Origin: Methanobacteriota archaeon
GTDB taxonomy: Archaea; Methanobacteriota; Methanobacteria; Methanobacteriales; Methanobacteriaceae
Length of the DNA stretch: 10,300 bases
NCBI GenBank assembly: GCA_023440975.1
Contig: JAEZRD010000070.1
Coordinates: 1 to 10,300 of the forward strand
Direction of reading: 5' to 3'
The notes under the pieces are model-generated. The model was not told where the DNA came from. It saw only the letters and a program-made list of their open reading frames with translations, and ran no database searches. Position numbers and translations under genes: made by a program. Shown here piece after piece: positions 1-6,240 of this stretch (position 1 is its first letter; each line of letters opens with the position of its first letter).

Positions 1-229
1 CTTTACTAGTGTATTCTAATAAACCTGATTGTACTAAGAATTTTCTTGATTGTTTAATATTGTTTTCTAATATTAAGTGCCCGTGAGGAGTTTTTACATT
101 AGCTTCTTCTTTTGTTAGTTTTAATTCTTTTTTTAAGTATTCTAATGTTTCTTGTATGTCTTTATCTTCTCCATCTTTTGAGAATTTTAGTATTGGTACC
201 ATTAGTTCTGCTGGTGTTGGTACTGCCAT
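1..229 (-). CDS. Mrr_N-like (winged-helix) protein, N-terminal part, cut by window edge
   Basis: The first 76 residues of a protein that continues beyond the left edge. It begins MAVPTPAELMVPILKF, then has an acidic/Lys-rich stretch and ends with IKQSRKFLVQSGLLEYTSK. This is the layout of the Mrr restriction-system N-terminal domain (Mrr_N): an 'MxVPT...PxL' opening, an 'LT.EE' helix, and a final recognition helix of the type 'N.i..ar.yL..aGLl'. That domain precedes a PD-(D/E)xK nuclease in Mrr enzymes that cut modified DNA, but the nuclease part would lie outside the window, so a stand-alone DNA-binding protein is equally possible. The start was chosen at 229 because GGGAGATGA (247-239) sits 9 nt upstream; the ATG at 242 overlaps that site and is out of frame. 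The family call rests on motif resemblance read by eye. Confidence 0.6.
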   Translation of the reverse strand, partial: MAVPTPAELMVPILKFSKDGEDKDIQETLEYLKKELKLTKEEANVKTPHGHLILENNIKQSRKFLVQSGLLEYTSK

Positions 230-389
230 TTTTCTCGTTCATCTCCCAAAAAAAAAATTTTATTAATATTCATTTTTTAGTTAATTTATATTTTATAATT
301 AATTTTAATATAAGGATTACTATATGGTTTTTTAGATAAAATAAGTTTAATGATTTGTAAGGGTTAAAAAAAATGTAGGGTGGGGAGTT
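230..389. other. Intergenic region upstream of the Mrr_N-like gene
   Basis: AT-rich spacer between the DUF116 gene stop and the Mrr_N-like start. On the minus strand it holds an A/T-only stretch at about 281-300 (TATAAAATATAAATT type) that could be the TATA box of the Mrr_N-like gene. An eight-base T run (minus strand, 373-366) follows the DUF116 stop and could end that transcript. Neither is firm in such AT-rich DNA. Confidence 0.3.
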
Positions 390-1490
390 TTATGTATTGA
401 GGATTTTTTCTAATTGATTTTGGTTTATATTAGTAGTTATTGTTTGTTTGTTCCAATGGTTGCTACATCCTGTGTGGTTTAGTATGACACATTGTGCAGG
501 TATTCCCATGTCATATGCTTTCCATCCTCCATTGATTAAGTTTAATGTGCATGCTACGCCTATTATTCCTAATTCTTTTTTATCTTTTGAGGTTATGTTT
601 TTAAAAGCTTGTGATTCATGAAGTATTGTGTAAACTTCAAATCCTTCTTTTTCTCCTTTACTTTTGAGTTTGGATGTTGGGCATTCAGTGTTGCATTTCA
701 TACATTTTAATCCTAAATTTGTTTCTTTCGCATGGCATTGTGTTTTTATTTGCCTCATACACCCAGGTAAAAGTATTGTTTTTCTTGGTCGTTTGTTAAA
801 TTCTTCTCTATATATTCGATTCATTATTTCTGCTCCGAACATTTGCAAATGATACTCGTTTTCCTTACGTGTGCATAATATAATATCTTCCTTGTTTTTA
901 TGTGCTTCATATGTGTTTTCTAAATAATTGTTTAAATAGGATGTGTATCTTCCTAAATATTTTTTAGCTTCTATTGTGAAGTAATCAGAGAATATTAATA
1001 TTTGTATTAAAATATTTTGGACTTCATTGTTTGTTAGTGTTTGAAAATATTTTAACCAATTTTTTAAATGTTTTATTTCATATTTGAATTCACCTGTAGC
1101 TTCTAACCAGTTTATTAAACTTTTAAAGTAATCTGTATGTAATTCTATAATGTTGTCTTCAGGTGTTAAGATTAGTTGAGTGTTTAAATACCCTCTTACA
1201 TTATCTATTTCATTTTTTAATTCTGGTAAATCTTCTCTAAGGTTGATTAGTTTTATTAGTAATTCTGTTGTATCAGGTTTAGTGTTATTAGTGTATTTTA
1301 TGTAATTTTCCCAATATATTCCTATTATTAAGGTTTCTAATATTGCTTCTTCTGTTTTAGTGTTTGTGAGATTTATGTATTCTTTTATGAAGTTATAATA
1401 ATGAGGATATTCTTTTAGTATTTTGTCAGTAAATTGTTTAATGTTATTATAGTATTTGGGATCTTCGAGGTTGTATGTTTTAGTTTCTAT
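390..1490 (-). CDS. DUF116 family protein with cysteine cluster; apparent ATA start
   Basis: Reading the minus strand gives one uninterrupted frame from 1508 to the stop at 390, about 366 residues from the ATA at 1490. The C-terminal half carries the DUF116 signature: LLPGCMRQ, then C-x7-C, LKCMKCNTECP, IIGVACTLNL and NHTGCSNHW. Counting the ATA as residue 1, cysteines fall at about 244, 252, 263, 266, 270, 314, 334 and 342, which suggests a metal or Fe-S site (inference; DUF116 has no settled function). The helical N-terminal half (YNLEDPKYY..., ETLIIGIYWENY...) resembles the longer form of the family, so the gene is full length rather than starting at the TTG at 848. No ATG, GTG or TTG occurs in frame near the expected start. 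A purine-rich site GGGGGAT (1503-1497) lies 6 nt before ATA (1490). It follows tetR by about 30 nt, so co-transcription is likely. Confidence 0.85.
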   Translation of the reverse strand: METKTYNLEDPKYYNNIKQFTDKILKEYPHYYNFIKEYINLTNTKTEEAILETLIIGIYWENYIKYTNNTKPDTTELLIKLINLREDLPELKNEIDNVRGYLNTQLILTPEDNIIELHTDYFKSLINWLEATGEFKYEIKHLKNWLKYFQTLTNNEVQNILIQILIFSDYFTIEAKKYLGRYTSYLNNYLENTYEAHKNKEDIILCTRKENEYHLQMFGAEIMNRIYREEFNKRPRKTILLPGCMRQIKTQCHAKETNLGLKCMKCNTECPTSKLKSKGEKEGFEVYTILHESQAFKNITSKDKKELGIIGVACTLNLINGGWKAYDMGIPAQCVILNHTGCSNHWNKQTITTNINQNQLEKILNT

Positions 1491-1520
1491 TTTTAAATCC
1501 CCCTTTGATTATTAGTTTTT

Positions 1521-2135
1521 TTATATTCTATATGGTTCTAGTAAAAAGTACATATTTTCTTCCATTTCATCGAAGAACTTTTCTAATCTTTTTTCTATAT
1601 TATTTGGGTAATATATGAGGAATATTTCGAATAGTTGTTCTATTCCATGTAAGAAGAAAAGTTTTGCTAGTTTTTCTGGATTTGTTTTTTTTATTTGATT
1701 TGTTTCCATCATTTTTGTGAATAGTTCTGTCCATGCATTTATTGGTGGGTTTAAGAAGACATTTTGCATATATTGTTTTACCATGTCATTATGGTATAAT
1801 TCTATAAATAATATTCTTAATGTTTTAACAGTTTTTTGGTTTTTTAGTTTTTCTTGATAATAGGATGATCCTACTTGGTAGAATTGTTCTAAGTTTTCTG
1901 CTATTAGTGCAGTGGTTTTTTGGTCTGTTTCAGCATCTGGTGTCATTTCTTCTGTTAAATAATTAAATATTGTGTCTAATATTTCTTGTTTTGATTTGTA
2001 ATGATTGTATATGCTGCTTTCTTTTATTCCTACTGCACTTGCGATTTCTCTTACTGATACGGCATTATATCCTTTTTGTGCAAATAGGTTTATTGATTGG
2101 TTTAGGATATCTTCTTTTGTGTTTCTTTTTGCCAT
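1521..2135 (-). CDS. TetR/AcrR family transcriptional regulator
   Basis: A 204-residue protein, the usual TetR length. Residues 5-52 form the TetR DNA-binding domain: ILNQSINLFAQKGYNAVSVR (helices 1-2), then EIASAVGIKESSIYNHYKSK (the helix-turn-helix with the hallmark 'YNHYKSK' end), then EILDTIF. The remaining ~150 residues are an all-helical ligand/dimer domain ending EENMYFLLEPYRI. The effector cannot be read from the sequence. The ATG at 2135 is preceded by AGAGGAAT. The 14-bp palindrome CTAACACTAGTTAG (2170-2183) lies between its probable TATA box and its start, and further copies lie in front of the neighbouring genes, so it probably represses itself and them. The DUF116 gene follows in the same direction. 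TetR family is sure; the regulon is inference. Confidence 0.95.
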   Translation of the reverse strand: MAKRNTKEDILNQSINLFAQKGYNAVSVREIASAVGIKESSIYNHYKSKQEILDTIFNYLTEEMTPDAETDQKTTALIAENLEQFYQVGSSYYQEKLKNQKTVKTLRILFIELYHNDMVKQYMQNVFLNPPINAWTELFTKMMETNQIKKTNPEKLAKLFFLHGIEQLFEIFLIYYPNNIEKRLEKFFDEMEENMYFLLEPYRI

Positions 2136-2169
2136 TTTTAATATTCCTCTTTTTTTTTTGAAAAGTTAA

Positions 2170-2183
2170 CTAACACTAGTTAG
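2170..2183. promoter_or_regulatory. Probable TetR operator O1 in the tetR promoter
   Basis: CTAACACTAGTTAG, an inverted repeat CTAAC-N4-GTTAG. It lies 35 bp upstream of the tetR start and just downstream (minus strand) of an A/T-rich TATA-like stretch at about 2200-2215, where a bound repressor would block transcription start. The same half-sites recur four times at 2519-2650, which argues that this is a specific operator. Confidence 0.7.
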
Positions 2184-2197
2184 GAATATTTTTTTAT

Positions 2198-2216
2198 TTT
2201 ATTTATTATAAAATTT
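2198..2216 (-). promoter_or_regulatory. Possible TATA box of tetR
   Basis: Minus strand reads TTTTATAATAAATAAAATA, an archaeal TATA-like stretch about 15-25 bp before the operator O1. Such a stretch is common in DNA this AT-rich; the position relative to the operator is the main support. Confidence 0.35.
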
Positions 2217-2220
2217 TAGT

Positions 2221-2490
2221 TTATAATTGGTTGTTTAGTTTTATTAATACATAATCTGAGTTTTGGTAGTAGTTGTATATTGCCCATATGATGTTTCCTA
2301 TAAATAGTGTCCACCAGCAGGTTAGTATTGCTATGAGGATATGTGATGCTGGTGTTCCATAGTTGGGTTTCATGAGGTTATATGTGTTTTGTCCTTCTTT
2401 TTCTGTTTTGTATCCTTTAGTTATGTATTCGTCGATTATTTCTTCGTATTGTTGTTGGTTTTGTGTTTTTCTTATTCTTGTTGTTTTCAT
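2221..2490 (-). CDS. Small membrane protein of 89 residues, function unknown
   Basis: Residues 1-45 are hydrophilic (RKTQNQQQYEEIIDEYITKGY...), followed by a hydrophobic stretch of roughly 28 residues (about 49-76) that includes HILIAILTCWWTLFIGNIIW and IYNYY. It could form one long or two short membrane helices with a turn at Gly-Asn. The tail is short (YVLIKLNNQL). The layout, a soluble segment with a 'GY..' strand then a membrane hairpin and a short end strand, recurs in small uncharacterised prokaryotic proteins, but I do not recognise a named family. The start is ATG at 2490 with TTAGGAGA about 11 nt upstream. The upstream region holds the tandem palindromes O2-O4, with O2 ending only 29 bp from the ATG, so this gene is the most likely target of the TetR regulator. 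It is separated from tetR by 85 bp that contain O1. Confidence 0.8.
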   Translation of the reverse strand: MKTTRIRKTQNQQQYEEIIDEYITKGYKTEKEGQNTYNLMKPNYGTPASHILIAILTCWWTLFIGNIIWAIYNYYQNSDYVLIKLNNQL

Positions 2491-2527
2491 GGTTTGTTTT
2501 TCTCCTAATTTTTTTTTACTATCAAGT

Positions 2528-2606
2528 GTTAGTTTTTTGTTTTAAAAAAATAATACTAACACTTGTTAGTTTTTTGTTTTAAAAAAATAATACTAACACT
2601 TGTTAG
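2528..2606. repeat. 37-bp tandem repeat, two exact units plus partial third
   Basis: The unit begins GTTAGTTTTTTGTTTTAAAA and ends ATAATACTAACACTT. It runs 2528-2564 and again without change at 2565-2601; a third partial unit starts at 2602 (GTTAGTTTTT). Unit borders fall inside the operator palindromes, so each unit adds one operator. Exact identity suggests recent duplication. Confidence 0.85.
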
Positions 2607-2626
2607 TTTTTAGTTTATTAAAACCC

Positions 2627-2636
2627 ATATATAAAA
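2627..2636 (+). promoter_or_regulatory. Plus-strand TATA box ATATATAAAA
   Basis: ATATATAAAA directly preceding operator O5 (2637-2650), with the expected start of transcription near 2650-2660. It has the form of a repressed archaeal promoter pointing into the HAD remnant. The core is near-palindromic, so it might also serve the minus strand. Confidence 0.45.
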
Positions 2637-2640
2637 CTAA

Positions 2641-2928
2641 CGATTGTTAGTTTTTTACTACATAATCCTCATAACAGCAAGACCCGAACAATACAAAGAC
2701 GAAACACTAACCCACATCAAAAAACTAACAGGATTCACCCCAAATGAATCATACTGGAACCATAACATGACCCCACCAGAAATCAAAGAATACTGGTTAA
2801 AAAAAGCAATATTCCCCAAACATGGAGAAGACCCAACACAATACCTCGCAATAGAATCTAACAGCCTAACAAGAGCAATGTATCAAAAATATGGAATAAA
2901 AGCCCATCCTAAAAAACACTACATATAA
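2641..2928 (+). pseudogene. 3' remnant of a HAD-superfamily phosphatase
   Basis: An open frame of about 95 codons that ends at 2928. It contains LITARPEQYKDET, which matches HAD motif II as seen in phosphatases with 'TaRPe.yr..T', then a Lys-rich segment (EIKEYWLKKAIFPKHG, possible motif III Lys) and YLAIESNSLTRAMYQKYGIK, resembling the motif IV 'iEDn..tr.myek.Gi'. The N-terminal motif I (DxDxT) is missing. The frame opens only at 2641, inside operator O5. The sole possible start is a TTG at 2644 without a ribosome site; the next Met is well past motif II. So the 5' part was lost and the rest fused to the operator/TATA region. A leaderless short protein cannot be excluded, but without the nucleophilic Asp it would not be a working phosphatase. 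The HAD call is by motif only. Confidence 0.55.
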
Positions 2929-2952
2929 AAAAAATTTTAAATAAAAAATTAA
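2929..2952. terminator. Shared AT-rich terminator between convergent genes
   Basis: A 24-bp spacer between the stop of the plus-strand remnant and the stop of the minus-strand transporter-like pseudogene. It holds A/T runs only (AAAAAAATTTTAAATAAAAA), giving a T-run on the minus strand suited to archaeal termination. Confidence 0.3.
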
Positions 2953-3197
2953 TTAAAGTAATAAAAACATCTTAAAACCAATAATAATAAAAATAGCACC
3001 ACTTATACGGGAAATCTTATCTTTATAATTCACAAAATATTCACCAAAACGATTTCCCACAATTAAAACCAAAGCAGTTAAAATAAGATCAATTGCTAAA
3101 ATCAACCAAAAAGGAGCACCATTAGCCCCCATGGTCATACCAATAACTAAATTATCTAATTCGCAGCCCCAATAAGAGCAATAAGTTCCATTAACAT
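2953..3197 (-). pseudogene. Half-size MntP/GDT1-like membrane protein, frameshifted copy
   Basis: A close paralogue of the gene at 3256-3504. From ATG 3197 (AGGAGAT 8 nt upstream) it reads MLMELIALIGAAN then stops. If one base is restored near 3161-3163 it continues as ELDNLVIGMTMGANGAPFWL... to the end at 2953, about 80 residues in all. The paralogue shows the missing base directly: plus strand TCTAATTCCGCAGCCCC there, TCTAATTCGCAGCCCC here. As read, only a 61-residue fragment from ATG 3138 remains open, lacking the first membrane helix and its conserved Glu/Asp. The body keeps good membrane-helix composition and the motif SRISGAIFIIIGFKM, so the lesion is recent or is a sequencing error. 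It lies about 60 bp downstream of its paralogue, same strand. Confidence 0.75.
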
Positions 3198-3255
3198 AAA
3201 CTGTTATCTCCTTTTAAAGAGTTTAATAGATATTATAAAATAAAATTTTTTTTAA

Positions 3256-3504
3256 TTAACTTGGGAAAATTAACATTTTTGCACCAATACAAAGGAAAAT
3301 AATTCCACTAACACGAGTTATAGTATCACTATAATTTTCAAAGAATCCTCCAAAGAAGTTTCCAAGAAGTAAAACCACCGCAGTTAAAACTAAATCTATA
3401 GTTAAAATCAACCAAAAAGGAGCACCATTAGCCCCAGCAGTAGTACCAATAATTAAATTATCTAATTCCGCAGCCCCAATAAGAGCAATAAGTTCAGCAA
3501 GCAT
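3256..3504 (-). CDS. Half-size (three-helix) cation-exporter-like membrane protein, MntP/GDT1 type
   Basis: An 82-residue protein with three hydrophobic segments: MLAELIALIGAAELDNLIIG, FWLILTIDLVLTAVVLLLGN and ITRVSGIIFLCIGAKMLIF. The first helix has acidic residues in a 'GAAELDN..IG' motif, and the last has the 'SGiiFl.iGakmL' pattern. This resembles one of the two repeats that make up six-helix MntP (DUF204) or GDT1/UPF0016 cation exporters, which carry an acidic motif in the first helix of each repeat. A single-repeat protein would have to pair with itself or its neighbour to transport anything (inference). I prefer ATG 3504 over the in-frame ATG 3522 because GGGAGAT (3520-3514) lies 9 nt before 3504, the same geometry as the paralogue, while 3522 has no ribosome site and overlaps it. 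The ion is unknown. Confidence 0.7.
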   Translation of the reverse strand: MLAELIALIGAAELDNLIIGTTAGANGAPFWLILTIDLVLTAVVLLLGNFFGGFFENYSDTITRVSGIIFLCIGAKMLIFPS

Positions 3505-3690
3505 ATTTAATAAATCTCCCATTATAAATTAATAATTTAAATAAAAATTTTTCCACAAGAATTTAACAAAATTCAATAATAAATGATTAAAATGATTTTT
3601 TTTTAAATTAACATGAAAATAAATCTATTTTGAAAAATAGAAATCAACTACATTATTATTCTGAATAATATAATATAAAAATATATTGTT

Positions 3691-3713
3691 AAAAAAAAAA
3701 GAAAAAAAGAAAA
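3691..3713 (-). terminator. T-run terminator after the 828-residue adhesin gene
   Basis: The plus strand is A10-G-A7-G-A4, giving long T tracts on the minus strand 13-35 bp beyond the adhesin stop codon. Archaeal RNA polymerase ends at such T-runs without a hairpin. Confidence 0.5.
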
Positions 3714-3725
3714 TTTAAAAATTAT

Positions 3726-6212
3726 TTATGCAGTCACAGTAATTGTATTAAAAGCATTACTTGGATTAAAATTACTAGTACCATAATAATTACATTGTGC
3801 AGTGTAATTACCTTTTCCTAAGTTAATAGCTAACTGATATTCACCATTAGTATCAGTTGTAACCCAATAAACCTTATTTAAACCATTACTTAAACGTGTT
3901 AAGTTTAATGCTATATGTTGACCTATAATTGGAGCACCAGTTACATTATTAATAAGTTTACCTGTAAAATTCATTCCAGCACCGAAAGTATGATTAAACT
4001 TATCAGCACTTAAATTAGTACCAATTGTAGTATTAGTAACATTAGTAGTTTCATTATTAACAATGAAAGTACTATTTAAACTAGTACTGTAATCACCATT
4101 AACATAAGTAGTTGTAACATTATAATCACCAGCAACATTAGGTAAAGTTAAATTAACATTAGCAAAACCATTTAAAACATTACTTGTATAATTTACACCA
4201 TTTACTGTGATAGTTACATTACCAGAATCTGCAATTTTACCATCATCACGAGTAATGTTAACATTAACAATTGTGTTTGCTCCAACAGTACCATTAACAG
4301 TAGGAACACTAATAGTTACATTATTATTAACTACAGGAGCACTTAAAACTGTTAAATTAATATATTGACTTTGATCATTATAAGGTGCTTTAGCAAAGTA
4401 AAATCCTAAAACAGTATAATTACCGGGAGCCATATCTTTTAAATTAAAAGTAGCAACACCATTTCTAACATAACTACTACCTATAGCTCTATTATTATAG
4501 AATAAGTTTAAAGTACCTAAACCAACAGGTTCATTTCCAAGCATTACACTTACATTAAAAGAAGTATTTTGATAAACAACTAATGTAGTATTTACAATAG
4601 TAGGTTCTTTAGGGTTTACTTGAATTGTAATAGTATTAGTAGATGGATTATAATTAGTTTCACCTGCATAATTAAGTGTAGCAGTGTATGTACCTGGATT
4701 TAACATATCATTAATATTAATAGTAGCCACACCATTAGAATCTGTAACACCAGAATAAGATTTACCATTAACTGTAACAGTTACAGTTTTTCCAGAAACA
4801 GCAAGTCCTTCAATAGTGTTTAATTTTGCATAAACATTAGTAAAATCACTATAATCAACATTAACATTATTCACATCCAATAGTGTATTAACTGGATAAT
4901 TATTGTAAACTTTATCATTAGTAGTTGCAACTACAGAACCAGAACCATTTTTATCACTTGAAATTAAGTAATTACCTGTAACATTAACATTACTACTACC
5001 AGAAAGACTAATAGTATATGAATCAGTACTTGTAATCTTATTATCATTAATTACAGTATTTTTTATAGCTGATGAAGATTTTATTCCACCTTTAGCAGTG
5101 ATTGTGTTATCAGAAACATTCATATTAGATCCAGATAAAGTTATACCTACATTTGTTGGAACATCAATTGTGTTTCCAGTTATATTACAACTAGTTGCAT
5201 CTATTCCCACAGTACAATTGTTTAAAATGTTATTAGTAATATTAGATTCAGATCCTGAGATTGCACAAGTTCCCCATGCACCTGTAGCTTTTATATTGTT
5301 TAAAGTATTGCCAGTTATTGTATTATTTACTCCTCCAGCAATACCATAGAATGCTCCATTAATAGTGTTTCCACTTGCAATACTATTGTAAGTTGGTCCC
5401 TTCCATCCAGCAAATACAATTGCTTCTTCCCAAGCACTGGGATTTGGTGTAGTTATATTTATTATATTGTTTGTGACATTAACATAATTAGAGTATCCAA
5501 GATATATACTGTTTGCATCATCGGTTTCAATTAGGTTATTATCAATCACTAAATAATTTACAGAAGTTAATACCATGGTTGAGTGACATCTACCCATTGA
5601 TGTGAAACTGGTTTTAATTAAATTATTTGTAAATGTTGTGTAATTAGAATCTGTTAGAGTAACTGCATATCCATCAGATCCATTACATCTTATATCACTA
5701 TTTGTAACTGTAATATTGTTACAATGTGCGAAATAAAGACAGTTACCTTGTGAATTACTGTTGTTTATGTGTATATTACTTATATTTGTACCTGTTGCAC
5801 CTTCAGTTAATTTGATTGTGGAATTGTAAAGGTTTGCATTGTTTAGTGAACTTGTAAATGTAATTGGAATGTTTATTATGAAGTTTTTATTTGTGAAACT
5901 TCCACTTGCATCTATAGTATCACCATTATTTACGGCACTTGTTATTATGTTTCCATCTGAATCAAAATAGGTTGTGTAAGTATCTTCAGTTAAACTGTGT
6001 GTAGTGCCTGAGCTTTTTAAATTTTCATTATTTAATTGTTTTACTGTGCTTATTTCATTATTTGAAATATTATCACTTGTTACAGTTTGTGAATTTATCT
6101 GATTATCATTTGTTGTGCTTATTGTATTGTTTGTTTTGTCTGCTGCACTTACTGCTCCAATTGATAATATTACGAAAATTAAAAGCACTGTTATTGCTTT
6201 TGATGTTTTCAA
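3726..6212 (-). CDS. Adhesin-like protein: secreted beta-helix with Ig-like domains, Asn/Thr-rich
   Basis: 828 residues. A Sec signal peptide (1-23: KTSKAITVLLIFVILSIGAVSA) is followed by a Ser/Asn/Thr-rich linker to about 75. Next come parallel beta-helix repeats of the NosD/PbH1 type to about 440 (units such as NNITVTNSDI, VNVTNNIINI, NITGNTIDVP). Then come Ig-like beta domains at roughly 450-535, 537-625 and 628-720, and a C-terminal module (~727-828) that recurs in the adjacent adhesin pseudogene. N-x-S/T sequons are very dense, so heavy N-glycosylation is likely. There is no C-terminal membrane anchor, so the mode of cell attachment is not visible. Such proteins are numerous in gut Methanobacteriales and are thought to bind host or microbial surfaces. 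The start is TTG at 6212 with AGAGGAGAT 5 nt upstream; no ATG is near. The frame is intact. Confidence 0.9.
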   Translation of the reverse strand: MKTSKAITVLLIFVILSIGAVSAADKTNNTISTTNDNQINSQTVTSDNISNNEISTVKQLNNENLKSSGTTHSLTEDTYTTYFDSDGNIITSAVNNGDTIDASGSFTNKNFIINIPITFTSSLNNANLYNSTIKLTEGATGTNISNIHINNSNSQGNCLYFAHCNNITVTNSDIRCNGSDGYAVTLTDSNYTTFTNNLIKTSFTSMGRCHSTMVLTSVNYLVIDNNLIETDDANSIYLGYSNYVNVTNNIINITTPNPSAWEEAIVFAGWKGPTYNSIASGNTINGAFYGIAGGVNNTITGNTLNNIKATGAWGTCAISGSESNITNNILNNCTVGIDATSCNITGNTIDVPTNVGITLSGSNMNVSDNTITAKGGIKSSSAIKNTVINDNKITSTDSYTISLSGSSNVNVTGNYLISSDKNGSGSVVATTNDKVYNNYPVNTLLDVNNVNVDYSDFTNVYAKLNTIEGLAVSGKTVTVTVNGKSYSGVTDSNGVATININDMLNPGTYTATLNYAGETNYNPSTNTITIQVNPKEPTIVNTTLVVYQNTSFNVSVMLGNEPVGLGTLNLFYNNRAIGSSYVRNGVATFNLKDMAPGNYTVLGFYFAKAPYNDQSQYINLTVLSAPVVNNNVTISVPTVNGTVGANTIVNVNITRDDGKIADSGNVTITVNGVNYTSNVLNGFANVNLTLPNVAGDYNVTTTYVNGDYSTSLNSTFIVNNETTNVTNTTIGTNLSADKFNHTFGAGMNFTGKLINNVTGAPIIGQHIALNLTRLSNGLNKVYWVTTDTNGEYQLAINLGKGNYTAQCNYYGTSNFNPSNAFNTITVTA
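3760..3995 (-). repeat. C-terminal adhesin module, copy A
   Basis: Encodes the segment from FGAGMNFTGKL to YYGTSNFNPS. It matches copy B (about 6455-6695) both in protein (IGQHIALNLTRLSNGLNKVY versus IGQHIAINLTCLSNGLSKVY) and in DNA, with a stretch of over 20 identical bases around the codons for VYWVTTD. It could support recombination between the two genes. Confidence 0.8.
4341..4518 (-). repeat. Ig-like adhesin module, copy A
   Basis: Encodes LNLFYNNRAIGSSYVRNGVA through QYINLTVLS. It is almost repeated at 7041-7215 in the neighbouring adhesin pseudogene (LNLFYDNRAIGTSYVRNGTA through QYINLTVLS), with the DNA also clearly alike. Confidence 0.8.
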
Positions 6213-6240
6213 GAATTATCTCCTCTAAAATAATTTTTTT

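Larger units (their letters stand above)
2519..2650. promoter_or_regulatory. Cluster of four TetR-type operators (O2-O5)
   Basis: Four copies of the palindrome found at the tetR promoter: O2 CTATCAAGTGTTAG (2519-2532, one mismatch in the left half), O3 CTAACACTTGTTAG (2556-2569), O4 CTAACACTTGTTAG (2593-2606), O5 CTAACGATTGTTAG (2637-2650). Steps are 37, 37 and 44 bp. O2-O4 lie in front of the small membrane protein gene on the minus strand; O5 lies immediately downstream of a plus-strand TATA box. The half-sites are constant while the central four bases vary, as expected for a dimeric repressor. The binding protein is inferred to be the adjacent TetR. Confidence 0.7.

Noticed and set aside
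240..242. ATG at 242 as start of the Mrr_N-like gene
   Set aside because: It is out of frame with the conserved protein and overlaps the ribosome site GGGAGATGA.
112..339. Plus-strand open frame rich in Leu/Val/Phe
   Set aside because: It overlaps the Mrr_N-like gene on the opposite strand; the composition is the usual antisense shadow of AT-rich coding DNA and there is no ribosome site.
664..852. Plus-strand 62-codon frame
   Set aside because: Antisense of the conserved cysteine region of the DUF116 gene; no family match or ribosome site.
1970..2161. Plus-strand hydrophobic frame of 63 codons
   Set aside because: Antisense of the TetR helix-turn-helix region, Leu/Phe-rich by codon complement.
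2363..2545. Plus-strand 60-codon frame
   Set aside because: Antisense of the small membrane protein and its leader, running through the operator repeats.
2528..2606. Possible CRISPR-like repeats of about 37 bp
   Set aside because: The units are directly adjacent with no spacers, only two to three copies, and no cas genes; explained better as duplicated operator units.
5098..5349. Plus-strand 83-codon frame within the intact adhesin
   Set aside because: The opposite strand has a clear beta-helix protein; antisense shadow.
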